This document shows, in pieces, positions 10,371 through 22,266 of a stretch of 64,000 nucleotides of DNA. The notes beneath the pieces are model-generated. The model worked only from the letters and a program-made list of their open reading frames with translations. It was not told where the DNA came from and did no database searches. The DNA lies in contig CM070874.1 in assembly GCA_036365515.1 (NCBI GenBank), positions 160,519,297 to 160,583,296 of the forward strand, written 5' to 3'. This DNA comes from Torymus aiolomorphi (Eukaryota > Arthropoda > Insecta > Hymenoptera > Torymidae). Within the stretch, counting starts at the first letter, position 1. Every line of letters begins with the position of its first letter. The translations under genes were made by a program, and so were the position numbers.

Positions 10371-12225
10371 AAGTGGTTGGAACGTTCAAAACAGCGAATA
10401 AATAAGGCTATTGGTAGATTAAATGTAGTATCACCGAAAGACACTGAAAGTTTTTTCCTTAAACTAATACTTAATGGAGTAAAAGGAGCAACATCATTTA
10501 ATGATCTAAGAACTTATGAAAATAAAACATATAATACTTATAGAGAAACTGCTATTATCATGGGTTTAGTCGAACACGAAACACAAATTTATAATATTTT
10601 CGAAGAAGCATGTCAAATAATGCTTCCCTTCCAGTTACGAAAATTTTTTGCTACTTTTCTTTTATGCGAAAATATTCAAGGTAATATTATTTGGGCAAAA
10701 TATAAACAATTTTTTATAGAAGATTTTAGTATAGATAACGAAAATAAAGCACTTGGACATATCAATGGAATATTGAATACTGAAGAAATGTCATGTAACG
10801 ATTTTGGTTTACCTGAGCCAAATATAAACGAAATATGTGAAATAGATGAATTTAATTTAGAAATTATAAACTACAGTAAAGAAAAATTTAATAATATGTT
10901 CAATCAATTGAATGAAGAAAATATATTTTTGAAACAATAATAAGTAATACCAATAAAATGTATTTCTTAGATGGTCCAGGTAGTTCAGGAAAAACTTTTA
11001 TATAAAACATTGATTCATTATTTCATTACAATAAAAAAAAAATTTTTATCAATGGCTTGGACAGGTATAGCATCTATTTTGTTACCTAAAGGTATGACAA
11101 GCCGTCGAACATTCCGATTACCACTAGATTTATCTAATATTGAAACTGCTTTCCTAAAATTAGATTCAGATAAAAAAAAAATTAAGAGAAGCTCAAGTTA
11201 TTATCTGGGACGAAGCTTCAATGATACCTAAAAAAGCTTTGGAAATCGTAGATAAAACTTTAAAAGATGTATGTTATAATAATAATCCCTTTGGGAGAAA
11301 ATTAATTATTTTAGGTGGAGATTTTAGACAAATTCTTCCACTAGTAAAAAATGGATTTAGAAATAGAATTATAGAAGAATCCATGAAACATTCATATGTT
11401 TGGCCTTTATTTAATATTTTTAAATTAAAAATAAATATACGTACTAAAAATAAAGAGTTTGCATCATTTTTATTAAATGTAGGAGAAGGAAAAATTGATC
11501 AATTTATTATTCCTAATGAATGGAAATCAAATGATGTTTGTCATATAATTTATAAAAATATTAACAATAATTATGATTTTTCAAAAAATGTTATATTAAC
11601 TTCACATAATGAAGAAGTAAATATATTAAATAATAAAATATTAAACTTAATTAATCATGAAACTATAATATATTATAGTATAGATTATGCAACACATAAA
11701 GGAGTCGATCTAACAGATGAAAATATTCATCTAAATTATCCAATAGAAATGTTAAATAACATACGTGAAGGCTTACCTCAACATGAATTCAAATTAAAAA
11801 TAAATTCAATAGTAATGTTAATTCGAAATATTCGAATAAGTGATGGATTATATAATGGAACCCGACTCAAAATAATAGGATTATATAAATATAATATAAA
11901 AGCTGAAATCATTACAGGAGAAAATAAAGGAAAACAATTTTTTATCCTCCGTATAACACTTAATACTTGTGAATCGTCTACATTGCCGTTTATCTTATAT
12001 AGGAAACAATTTCCTATTGTATTAGCTTTTGCTATAACTATTAATAAATCTCAAGGTCAAAGTTTCGATAACATCGGATTATTTTTAAAAAAATCTGTAT
12101 TCTCTCATGGTCAATTATCCATTGCTCTTTCAAGATGTAAAAATCCAAATAATATATACATACAAAATGAATCAGAAAATAAAAATCAAATAACAAATAT
12201 TGTTTGGAAAGGAATATTAGATTAA
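10371..12225 (+). pseudogene. PIF1-like Helitron helicase (H2), frameshifted
   Basis: Three segments in different frames make one SF1B helicase. 10377-10940 is the linker with KGATSFNDLRTY. 10941-11190 holds Walker A GPGSSGKT, with one glycine replaced by serine, and FRLPLDL. 11190-12225 holds the WDEASM Walker B, GGDFRQILP, NGTRL, INKSQGQSF and SHGQLSIALSRC, the late PIF1 motifs. The breaks fall at A-runs (near 11000 and 11185). The protein would unwind DNA during rolling-circle transposition. The last 334 codons are uninterrupted. Confidence 0.9.
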
Positions 12226-12309
12226 TTACATTTTTTATCTTATTTTCTTTTATTATATTATGATATTAAACATTTTTAACTGTAACATATTTAATACAAT
12301 CGCCAATAG

Positions 12310-12705
12310 ATGACCAATCAAGGAGATTCAAGACGTAGTCCATTAAGATGGGATCCAACACAAAAAATATATGTCGAAGTAGAAACAGCATGCAAGATAT
12401 TTGGATGAAATAAATAAACAACTACAAATCATATTAATGCGGAAGATGAATATGAACATGATTTAATTAATCAAATAAATGAATATAATAATGATATCAC
12501 ACAAGGACAACCATTGATTTGGAATCCAGAACAAAATAAATATAATGAAGTAGATAGTCTAAAAGATGCCGTTAAACTTGACAGCTTAAACGAAATGGTG
12601 GAAAAATATGAAACAGAAGAAAATAAGTATAATGAGTATAATAATAACTTACTTAAAGAGTATGATATGAATTATATAAAAACTTTAATTGAAACATATA
12701 AATAA
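12310..12705 (+). pseudogene. Helitron accessory ORF (H2 copy), frameshifted
   Basis: It starts 84 bp after the helicase stop with ATG at 12310 and contains SPLRWDPTQ near residue 11, as in the H1 copy. It shifts frame near 12390, continues as RYLDEINKQLQ, and resumes in 12514-12705 with LIWNPEQNKYNEV, KLDSLNEMVEKYE and EENKYNEYNNNLLKEYD. The two-module structure matches the H1 copy. Function unknown. Its adjacency to the helicase suggests a second product of the element rather than a captured host exon, but capture cannot be excluded. Confidence 0.65.
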
Positions 12706-12761
12706 TAATTAAATTCAATTGATAAAAATTAATGAATATTTTACAAAAAAGTTTAAGAGTC

Positions 12762-13740
12762 AAAATAATTATTAGAAGTCAAAAAAATTAATTTTTTTAA
12801 CAATAATTTATCCTTCTTTAACAATAACAAATGTCCTAACAATTAACTACATTTAAAAAAAAGGAACAATAAAAATATACAATTAGTTCCTAAAATACAT
12901 ATGAACCCTTAAAGGATTATATTAAAGAAAAATTTTATTAATAACATTTTTCGTAATGTTCAAATGATAACAATCAAACTTTTTTTAAATATGTAATATT
13001 TAAAATTTTACGAAAATAGTAATGAAATTTTGCAAATGTTATAAGTTCATTAACATCTTTCACATATTCCATATAATGTTAACATATAGTGCTAAAATAC
13101 ATATAAAAGGAACAATAAATATATATGTTTCTTAACTATGAAAAGCATAAAAAAAGTAATACATTAAAGAATATGTTAAAGAAAAATTTTCCCAAATAAA
13201 AAATTATCAAAATTTTCGTAAATTTTAACTATTATTTAGTAAATAATACATGACAAATAATTATTAGAAGTCAAAAAATTTAATTTCTTCAATTTATGTC
13301 CTAACAATTAACTACATATAAAAAAGCAACAATAAAAATATACAAAGTTCCTAAAATACTTATGAACCCTTAAAGGATTATATTAAAGAAAAATATTATT
13401 AATAGCATTTTTTGTAATGTTCAAATGATAACAATTAAACCTTTTTTAAATATATAATATTTAAAATTTTACGAAAATAGTTATGAAATTTTGAAAATAT
13501 TATAAGTTCATTAACATTTCTTATATTCTACACATATTCTACATAATGCTAACATATAATGCTAAAATATATATAAAAGGAACAATAAATATATGTGTTT
13601 CCTAATTATGAAAAGCATACAAAAAAGTAAAACATTAAAGAATATGTTAAAGAAAAATTTTCCTAAATGAAAAATTATCAAAATTTTCGTAAATTTTAAC
13701 TATTTTTTAGTAAATAATACATGAAAAATATGCAGTAAAA
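12762..13740. repeat. H2 3' tandem duplication, unit about 477 bp
   Basis: The block TGTCCTAACAATTAACTACAT at about 12831 recurs at about 13308. Long matching stretches follow, including GAACCCTTAAAGGATTATAT and TTCAAATGATAACAAT. Both units are AT-rich and non-coding. Confidence 0.8.
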
Positions 13741-13789
13741 TAAGTCATATATAAAAAGTATACCAATTTAAAATTAAATATCGAAAGTC

Positions 13790-13879
13790 GTTACGTAGGG
13801 CTATTGGCGATGGATACCACTTTAAAAAAAATCCAACGCGCCTATTCACAGTACCTCTAAGGTGGCGTGGAAAACTGTT
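13790..13879 (-). repeat. Helitron subterminal two-hairpin domain (H2, right)
   Basis: On the minus strand: AACAGT, TTTTCCACGCC, ACCT/AGGT, ACTGTG, GGCGCGTTGGATT, AAGTGGTATCCATCGCC. Inverse of the left copy at 9427, with the same ACTGTG variant on the 3' arm in both ends of this element. Confidence 0.8.
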
Positions 13880-14033
13880 AAATATATATAACTTATATAT
13901 TATACATTTCATATCTTTATAAACATTTTTCAAATGGGATCTTTCTAACTATACACTTATATCTTTCTATGTAAAATTATACCTAAGTATATAATTTAGT
14001 ACATATTTTTTATTATAATTACAACATATCGGG

Positions 14034-14074
14034 GGTTGGCGAGGGAAGCGAGCAGGGGGGCGAAGCCCCACTAG
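14034..14074 (+). other. Helitron 3' terminus (H2)
   Basis: GGGGTTGGCGAGGGAAGCGA, then the GGGGCGAAGCCCC hairpin and CTAG, followed by TATATA. Confidence 0.9.
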
Positions 14075-14340
14075 TATATATATATATGGTTTAATAGGTG
14101 TTATGTCGACCTTTTTTATATATATCGGGATTTATACCACCCGCAAAAGTTTATGGTGCCCGGAGCACATAAACTTCCATAATATAGGGGTTTATGCCGC
14201 CCGACCTAGAGTCTATAACCCCAGGGTCCATTATTTCTTTAGTCACTTGCCATAGGGAACTCTGGGCTGTAGGTACTAATATACAGTTTTGGGCGCCATA
14301 AACCTAGCGTAACAAACATGTATATATATATATATATAAA
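14075..14340. repeat. TA-bounded modular repeat, CATAAACCCC type
   Basis: Minus orientation. The core CATTATTTCTTTAGTCAC (14229-14246) is the complement of GTGACTAAAGAAATAATG. Around it, GGGGTTTATGCCGCCCG-like motifs recur, and GGCTGTAGGTACTAATATA matches the copies near 49620, 61960 and 62570. Confidence 0.8.
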
Positions 14341-14529
14341 ATCAAACATATTGAGATTTTAAAATTTGTATCCTGCCGCAACCTACAGGCTGAACCATTT
14401 GATATTTTTGAATGGGATACGGGCCAAAATCATTGGTTTTTATATCTCCTTTGACTGAAGCTATTCGCATCCCTTAATTTTTCTAATTCATATTTAAAGT
14501 CAAAAATTTGATTTAAAATTCGCCATTTT

Positions 14530-14892
14530 TTAAAAATTCCTTCCAAATTCATAAATTGCCTCATACTTCTGCAGCAGAAACTTCTTCAAAAGTTTTTCTT
14601 CAAATATTAACCACTTCATTCTCTTGGCCACTCCTGCCATTTGCACTGTCTTAAATTCAATTCGCCCTTTTCCTAGCCAATTCTGAAGCCATTTTCCTAC
14701 CGGCATCCCATTGTACCTTGGCCCCCATTTCAATACTACCGTCTTTTTTCTATCTATCTTCTCACTTCTCATCGCCTCTTTCTCTCTTTTCATTTCCTCT
14801 TCTCTCTCCAGTATTTCCAGCCTGCGTTCTAGATCCTTTACTTTCTTCTCTATTTCCTCACTGAAAAAAGTTTCGGGGAGCAGCGCCCTCAC
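14530..14892 (-). CDS. Possible LINE ORF1-like fragment with coiled coil
   Basis: The 120-residue frame starts in a repeat-derived sequence and then has a strongly charged heptad region around residues 12-50 (EEIEKKVKDLERRLEIL). RKKTVVLKWG follows, then an alternating hydrophobic stretch. Coiled coil followed by an RRM-like segment is the plan of LINE ORF1 proteins. No RT is adjacent, and the first residues come from the GGGGAGCAGC repeat, so the real start is uncertain. It could equally be an unrelated coiled-coil exon. Confidence 0.35.
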   Translation of the reverse strand: MRALLPETFFSEEIEKKVKDLERRLEILEREEEMKREKEAMRSEKIDRKKTVVLKWGPRYNGMPVGKWLQNWLGKGRIEFKTVQMAGVAKRMKWLIFEEKLLKKFLLQKYEAIYEFGRNF

Positions 14893-15000
14893 AGCTAGGG
14901 AGCAGCTCCCCAGTTACTTTCGGGGAGCAGGCACTCGAAGGAGATCGGGGAGCAGCCCCTCTCTTTTGTCGAGGAGCGGTACCTCGACTCATGCGGGGAA
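14872..15000. repeat. GGGGAGCAGC palindromic repeat cluster
   Basis: Variants of TCGGGGAGCAGCTCCCC recur at least five times. GGGAGCAGCTCCC at about 14906-14918 is itself a perfect palindrome around one base. A second cluster lies inverted at 16075-16225. Confidence 0.75.
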
Positions 15001-15361
15001 CATAATGACCGCAATTGTAAGGTAAACGGTCGTATTGTGAGACACTGTATCCGATAAATGGGACACTTAAGAAAACATTAAATTTGGTAATAATTATTGC
15101 ATATATTAAAAAAGAAAAAAATATCATTAAAAGCATAACTTCTTAATGTATATATGTGTATACTTGTATTTTGTTTAGATACGTTTAATATGAAGCAAAA
15201 AATTATTATGCATTTTCACTTAGAGGTTATGTTCAACGTATTAGTTATTTGAACAGAAGCAGCAACTGCACTGAACTAAATAGGTCAACTATTATAAGGA
15301 AATTAAATTCTTTGAAAATATGTAATATAGCTTTTCCGAAAGCTTATAATTTCTCAGTAAA

Positions 15362-15728
15362 TTAAAAAAATGGGAGCTTCTCGGGACTGAAGTCTAGGCT
15401 TCTTTGGTTTATTCGACATGCTATTATTACTTTTTATCACGTCTACTGCGTGTGATGAACTTTCTGATGGTTCGAATTCAAATGAATTAAAAGGCCCATC
15501 GGAAATTGACGAAGATGTTGTAGATACATCTAGCGTTAATGTCGAGGTTAATGTATTATCTAGTACAATATTACTTTCTTTTTACATACTGAATAATAAT
15601 ACTCCTTTCTCATAATTGTATTTTGATAAAAAGCTACGTTGAACATTTGTTGAGAAATAGTTAAGAGCCACATTAATTTGCTCATCACTGAGAGCATAAA
15701 AGCTATTTTCTGTTACATCAGTATCTGA
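15362..15728 (-). pseudogene. Cryptic coding stretch, possible exon of an unrecognised gene
   Basis: On the minus strand, a frame opens after a possible splice acceptor (TTTTAATATCAG) and encodes about 120 residues with SFYALSDEQINVALNYF near the start. After one TAA near 15595 comes a serine/acidic-rich region ending KPKKPRLQSREAP. The composition looks protein-like on both sides of the stop, but I recognise no family. It may be a fragment of a transposase with introns. Confidence 0.3.
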
Positions 15729-16074
15729 TATTAAAATATGCAATTAAAACAGCGGTAATAAACGGGGCAAAAGCAATAAAAAAAATACGTGAAACATGTT
15801 AACCTCATAAGCATGCAATTATATTTCAAATACAATAACTTACCAAGGATACTGTTCCGGACTATTAATAAGGTAGGATATTTCGTGAAAAATTCCTCCA
15901 TTTTGCTTCTTATAACTTATCTTCTTAAAAGTACTTTCGCACTTATTATCTTTGCACATATAAATCTTATAGATCTGCGCGCAAAGGTTATAGTTTCTAA
16001 TACGTGCCGCGCGCCTCTCCGCGACTCTGCCGTGCCGAGTATCAATCACTCGATCGCCGAGGATCTGCTACTCA

Positions 16075-16225
16075 TCTGTTTTGAGGGGCAGTCCCTCTAT
16101 ATCGAGGGGCTGCTCTTCGATAAGAGAGTAGCAGCTCCTCGAATGATAGTGTAGCAGCTCTGCGGCGCTTCCTGTTGCCGCTCCACGGGCCAAAGGAGCA
16201 GCTCCCCGAAACTTTTTTCAGTGCT
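16075..16225. repeat. Inverted partner cluster of the GGGGAGCAGC repeat
   Basis: GAGCAGCTCCCCGAAACTTT and TTTTCAGTG near 16195-16224 mirror CACTGAAAAAAGTTTCGGGG at 14862-14881. CGAGGGGCTGCTC-like motifs precede it. The pair brackets about 1.1 kb of non-repetitive DNA. Confidence 0.7.
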
Positions 16226-16329
16226 GTCGCTCTTTGCTGTCCTCCTCTCGTTTTAGATTGTCTCTTTTCTTCCTTCCACTCTTTCATGACTACCATGCAT
16301 TTATTAATCTTCAAGATTAACTATATTTG

Positions 16330-17616
<1,287 letters not shown>

Positions 17617-17630
17617 CCCCCCACCCAGAT
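17617..17630 (-). other. Gypsy polypurine tract
   Basis: On the minus strand, GGGTGGGGGG directly precedes the 3' LTR TGTAAC. This is the expected plus-strand DNA primer site. Confidence 0.75.
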
Positions 17631-17871
17631 TTAGCGTACCCTGGACGTAATATCGGGGAAAGGAAGGGCGCAGAAATAAGGTGAAAATAACGAGTTAGGT
17701 GGAGGCTCTTCCATTTATGTCAGCCTCTCGGGCATTCGCACCTATTTACACTATGTACACAAAAAAATCTTTATCACCAAAAAAACTACATACAAAATAT
17801 CTACAAAAAAATATGTACGGCATTGCCCCTCGAAGGGAGGGGTCTTTTGTCTATGAGCGTCCCTCCCCGGG

Positions 17872-18718
17872 CTAGCCACGGGGAGGCGCATTGGGTCTCG
17901 GGGGGTGCGTGGCCGCCCTAGGGCACTTGCGCGGGACCCGAACCCCTGGCCACCCGCACACGTAGCAGTAGCGGGGGCGTCCTGCTCCTGGAGGATTCGG
18001 TCGGACGGGCGAGCGCTCCCTTGTGATGCCCAGGTTGACGGCCGCCCTCTCCTCAACCCGGCGAGCCTCATTCCACCGAGCGCGTGCGACCTGGAGCTCG
18101 GCCTCCTCGGCGAGGCGGCGGGCGGGCCTCTTCCAGGGCCCGCTCCGATGCGGCGCGGAGATGTGCCTCCTCCACCTCCTTCTCGCGCTGAAGGCGGGAA
18201 CGCCGCTCCGCTCTCCAGGCGACGAAGTGCTCGGCCTCCTCTCGCTTGGCCTCCACCATTCGGCGCCAGGAGTCGGCTTCTGGGTGCTGCCCCCCGCTGG
18301 CGCCGGCGTATCGCTCAAAGGCGGCGAAGACCTCGGCGCGGGCCTGGTTGGCGGCGCGGTCCATCTCCCTGACAGCCGTCAGCCCGGCCCGCAATTCGTC
18401 CCAGGCGGGCTCGGGTGGCAGGAGGTGGGCCTCTGTCTGCGAGGCGGCGTGGCAGGCTCCTCCTTGGGAGTGTGGTACGGAAGGCCGGGGCTAGTGCCCG
18501 CCCGGCTCTCCTCCCGCTCGTCGGCCTCGTCCAGATGAGGCTGCACCCTCAGCCGCTCCCTGGCCTCGTCGTCGAGGCGCTACCGACGTTGGCGCAGGAG
18601 ATGCAGCACGGCCTGGGCCACGCCCTCGACTGGCTTGCCCAAGTCGAGGGTGATAAGCGCGGCATCGCCTCCTCCAGCGTCTGCTCGGGAATCTCCAACA
18701 TCTGAAAACGGAGATCTC
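17872..18718 (-). pseudogene. Third ORF downstream of Gypsy integrase, unrecognised
   Basis: A reading frame runs from about 18718, with ALITLDLGKPVEGVAQAVLH near the start, to a TAG at 18590-18592. It continues with proline-rich sequence, shifts into a helical charged region (18068-18394, with RRMVEAKREEAEHF), and shifts again near 18115 into a C-terminal part with CYVCGWPGVRVPRKC. Coiled coil plus a Cys-rich tail recalls a nucleic-acid-binding accessory protein. I see no signal peptide or membrane segment, so an Env role is not supported. Three breaks make this copy inactive. Confidence 0.55.
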
Positions 18719-18801
18719 AGGTTAGGCCAGTGTAAATGTTATCAGCGCGGTGTCGTCGCGATTTTTACTTTGGGGAGGAAAGGAGCGCAGGGCTTGCAAC
18801 G

Positions 18802-20736
18802 CTACGGAGACTTGCGGAGACGACCGCGTCCCCGGCGAGGGGCGTTCGGGGCTCTCTGTCCTACCGAAGGTGGTTCGGCAGGACCCGCAGTTGCTCCGCG
18901 CGCTCTCAGCGGTCTCCCCCGCGTACTTTCGGGGGGCGCCCCTGTCCCCTGGTAGGCGGGTAATTCGTCCGCTGGCGTTACCCCTGAGTCGCCTTCCGCG
19001 TCGACTTCATTCGACTCAGGCGACTCGCTGTGATAGGGCTTAAGCTGGTCAGCGGCCACTATCTCCTCAATTTGGCCACCCTCACCTACCAATCTGTAGG
19101 TGTTGGAGCCTAGCACGGCCGTAATCCAATACGGCCCTTCAAACCTAGGGGCTAGTTTCGCCGCGATGCCCTTCGCGGCCGAGGAGAGTGTGTGGCTGCG
19201 CTTCCAGACCCTGTCTCCCGGCTTGAAGTCTGGCTCTCGCCTGCCGGCGTCATAATAGCTGGCTTGGCGATCTTGAGCCGCTCTCGCCTGAGAGGCGGCT
19301 CATTGATGTAGGTTTGGAAGGGCGTCACGCCGCTCCTTCCAGCGAGCCAAACTTTCTCCTTGCGCTGGTGTCTCTGCCGCGACCTCTTGCAGCTTACGCT
19401 GCGTACCAGGGGGCTCTGGCTGCCTACCGTAAAGCAACGTGGCGGGGCTGACTCCGGTAGAGCTGTGCACAGCCGTGTTCATGGCGAAAAGAAGTTCCGG
19501 AAGCTTCTCGTCCCATGTGATGTGTCGCTCCTTAAGGTAAGATGCGACCATCGTTTTTAAGGTAAGATTGGCGCGCTCCACCGGATTAGCCTGTGAGTGG
19601 TAGGTGGGGGTATTGGTGTGATGCACACCTCGCTCCCTAAGGAAGTCCTCTACGACACGGTTCTTGAACTCGGTGCCGTTATCAGAGAGGAACACTTCCG
19701 GGCAATCGAATCGGAGGAGGACCTTCCGATCCAACTCTCCTACCACCGCCTTGGCGTTAGCTTTACGTATCGGCGAAGCCTCCGCCCACCTGGAGAAAAG
19801 GTCTTGAAACACCACAATGTATTCAAACCCTTTAGAGGTGCGAGGCAGCGGTCCGATTATGTCTCCAGCGACGACCTGCCAGGGTCTGTCGACGACTCGT
19901 CGACCCATGAGGCCGGCTGGAGCTCGTTGTTCCACCTTAAACCGCTGGCACGTTTCGCAGTTGCGCACGTACTCTTGCGTTTCCGCGTAGTAACGTGGCC
20001 AGTAGTAGCGCAGGGCTACTCTGGCAAACGTCTTTTCTCGTCCGAGATGACCAGCGGTGGCGTCGTCATGGCACTCTTGCAACACCTCGCGACGATGCTC
20101 TTCTGGTACTACCAGCTTCCAGGCATCCTCATTGTCACCGAGGGTCGCGTCTACGTCCGGGTTCAGTCGATATCGGTAAAGGTTGCCCGCGACGAGCTTG
20201 TAGGTTGGAAAATCGTTGGGTTGCTCCCAGACCTTGGCGCTCCACTCTCGATACCACGTGTCCTCGGTGTCCGTTGACCAGGACACCGCGGCTACCTCCG
20301 GGCCTTCCTCATCCTCGTACATCCGAGAGAGGGCGTCGGCCACGTGGTTCAAGGCGCCTTTTCGATGCTCGATCGAAAACTTGTGGCCTTGCAACTCCAA
20401 CACCCACCGAGCAAGTCTGCTCGTGGGGTTTTTCATCTGACAGAGCCACCGCAGACTGCTGTGGTCTGTCACAACCTTAAACTCGTAGCCTTCGATGTAA
20501 GGGCGAAACTTCTGTATCGCCCAGACAACCGCAAGGCACTCCCTTTCCGTGACGCTATAGTTTCGGTCCGCCGGGGTTAACATCCGGTTAGCGAACTCGA
20601 TTACTCGCTCTTGTGCCTCTACTTCCTGTAGCAGCACCGCGCCAAGGCCTACATCGCTCGCATCTGTCTGCACGATGAAAAGGCCGTTTGGGTCAGGGCG
20701 ATGTAGAACCGGAGCGGTCATAATCATCGCCTTCAA
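18802..20736 (-). pseudogene. Gypsy RNase H and integrase
   Basis: RNase H shows QTDASDVGLGAVL, the acidic residue in ERECLAVVWA, TDHSSLRWL and ADALSR (residues 20-140). Integrase follows with its zinc-binding region (HDDATAGHLG...CETC) and the DDE triad as AGDIIGPLP, LSDNGTEFK and NPVERANL. A TGA at 19300-19302 interrupts the frame. The same frame continues with DFKPGDRVWKRS and RFEGPYWI, the C-terminal DNA-binding domain, to about 18802. RNase H removes template RNA and integrase inserts the cDNA. Catalytic residues are all present, so one stop is the main defect here. Confidence 0.92.
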
Positions 20737-21740
20737 CAGCTCGAAGGCGCTTTGCTGCTCATCGAGCCACTCGTACTTCTGGTTCTTCTTTGTCAGACTC
20801 GTGAGTGGCTCGGCGATCGTGGCATAGTTCGGAATGAACTTCCTATATCACGATGAAGTACCCAGGAATCGGCGCAGCTGCCTCAGATTCTGCGGCTGCG
20901 GAAAATTCTTGATTGGCTCAATCTTGGCCGGGTTCGGTCTCGTGCCGTCCCGGTTAACCAAGAAGCCCAAATATGCTACCTCTTGCTTGCAGAAAACACA
21001 TTTTTCTGCGTTGAGAGTTAATCCAGCGGCGACGAGCCTTTCCAACACCATTTTCAAGTACTTCTTATGCGACTACGATGATGTCGTCGAGGTAGGCGTA
21101 GACGTAAGGCTCCAGCTCGGGTCCGAGCACTTGGTCAATGAGGCGCTGTTAGGTAGCCGGCGCGTTCGTCAATCCGTACGGCATCCGCCGGAACTGAAAC
21201 AGGCCTAGCCCCGGCACTGTGAAAGCGGTGATGGGCCGCGCCTCCTCCGCTAACGGTATCTGATGATACGTGCTCTTGAGGTCAAGCGTGGAGATGAACT
21301 TCGCCTCAATTTCCGCAGAATATCTTCATATTCGGCAGGGGGTAGGCGTCGGGTTCGGTGACTGCATTCACCTTCCGCAGGTCGTTGCAGAACCGTCGTG
21401 TGCCGTCGCTCTTCGGCGTCATCACGACGGGGCTCGACCAACCACTCTTGGAGGGATCGATAATGCCTTGGTTCAGCATCTCGCAAACCTGGCGATGCAT
21501 CTCCTCCTGCACCTTATCCGACACTGGATAATGGCGCTGCTTGATTGGTCGTGCGTTTCCTACGTGAATCTCATGCTCCACGCCTCTGACGCAACCTAAT
21601 CCTGGCGGAAGCTTTCCTAGGACCTCGTCCACCATCACCTTCAGCTCCTCTCGCTGAAGGTCTGTAGCATCCTCGAGCCCAATTGCCGCTACCGAGCTAG
21701 GATCGGCGGTCAAGCTGGCTACTTCCAGCTCGACATAGGC
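20737..21740 (-). pseudogene. Gypsy reverse transcriptase, multiply broken
   Basis: The N-terminal fingers are intact in 21306-21713 (GIIDPSKSGWSSPVVMTPK, RFCNDLRKVN, PLPNM). A shift near 21320 leads to the palm, with STLDLKSTYHQI, PYGLTNAPA and YLDDIIVV. TAA stops lie at 21149-21151 and 21065-21067. The thumb is in 20848-21057 (LGFLVNRDGTRPNP). Another shift joins it to RNase H near 20800. The active-site motif is the YxDD form YLDD. Confidence 0.88.
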
Positions 21741-21762
21741 TTCCGTCTCCTTACAGAATAGC

Positions 21763-22266
21763 CTATCCGTATCCGGGTCTAGTACGGCCCTGAACGCTCA
21801 TACAAAATTGAACCCTAAGTAGCAGTCGGCATCTAAATTCGGCGACTCTGATATTGCGAGTGAGGCCAGCCACAGTGATGGACAGCATCACGTGGCTTAG
21901 CAAGGGGCTGCAGCTTCCATCCGCTAACCTTACCCCTCTCTTCTCGGACGCTACAAACTCCCGGTCCAGCGCGGTGGCTAGTTGGAGCCCGACAGAGCCC
22001 ATCACCGTCGTGGATGCTCCCGGATCCAACAGCGCGCGGAGGTTAAACTCGCCGACCTCAATTCGCAGCCACCACCTTGTTTCTGCGTCGTTCGGTTGCG
22101 TCGCCCAGGCCTCTCCTCGGGTCGCAACTGGCGAGGGTGCCGCTGACTCTTTCGCGGCAGACCGGCTATCGCACGCGGCCAAAACATCTTCGGCTTTGGG
22201 GACCTCTTCGGGGAGGGGGGCGGTAGTGATCCCCTCTACGCGCTCCCTTTCCCGTTTCTCGCGCAA
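21763..22266 (-). pseudogene. Gypsy aspartic protease region
   Basis: The active-site motif reads ALLDPGASTTVMG near residue 79, a D-P-G variant of D-T/S-G that is known in some retroelements. Hydrophobic strands and LADGS follow, as in retropepsins. After about residue 140 the frame shifts (NIRVAEF then unrelated residues), so the flap-to-RT junction is broken. The frame overlaps the end of gag by 31 bp. Confidence 0.75.

Larger units (their letters stand above)
9045..14074 (+). mobile_element. Helitron H2 with decayed Rep/helicase
   Basis: The 5' end TCTTCCTATATTATATAG starts at 9045, only 16 bp after the H1 3' end. The 3' end is CTAG at 14071-14074, after GGGGCGAAGCCCC. Order inside: C-rich 5' domain, subterminal hairpins, remnant of the Rep region, PIF1-like helicase, accessory ORF, AT-rich tandem repeat, inverse hairpin, 3' terminus. 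It has the most complete gene order of the family here, but frameshifts and a missing HUH region make it non-functional. Confidence 0.9.

Noticed and set aside
17872..18718. Env-like protein for the Gypsy element
   Set aside because: No signal peptide, no membrane span and no cleavage motif; composition is charged and proline-rich.
17905..20580. Plus-strand frames opposite Gypsy pol
   Set aside because: They are antisense shadows of clear RNase H, integrase and ORF3 sequence.
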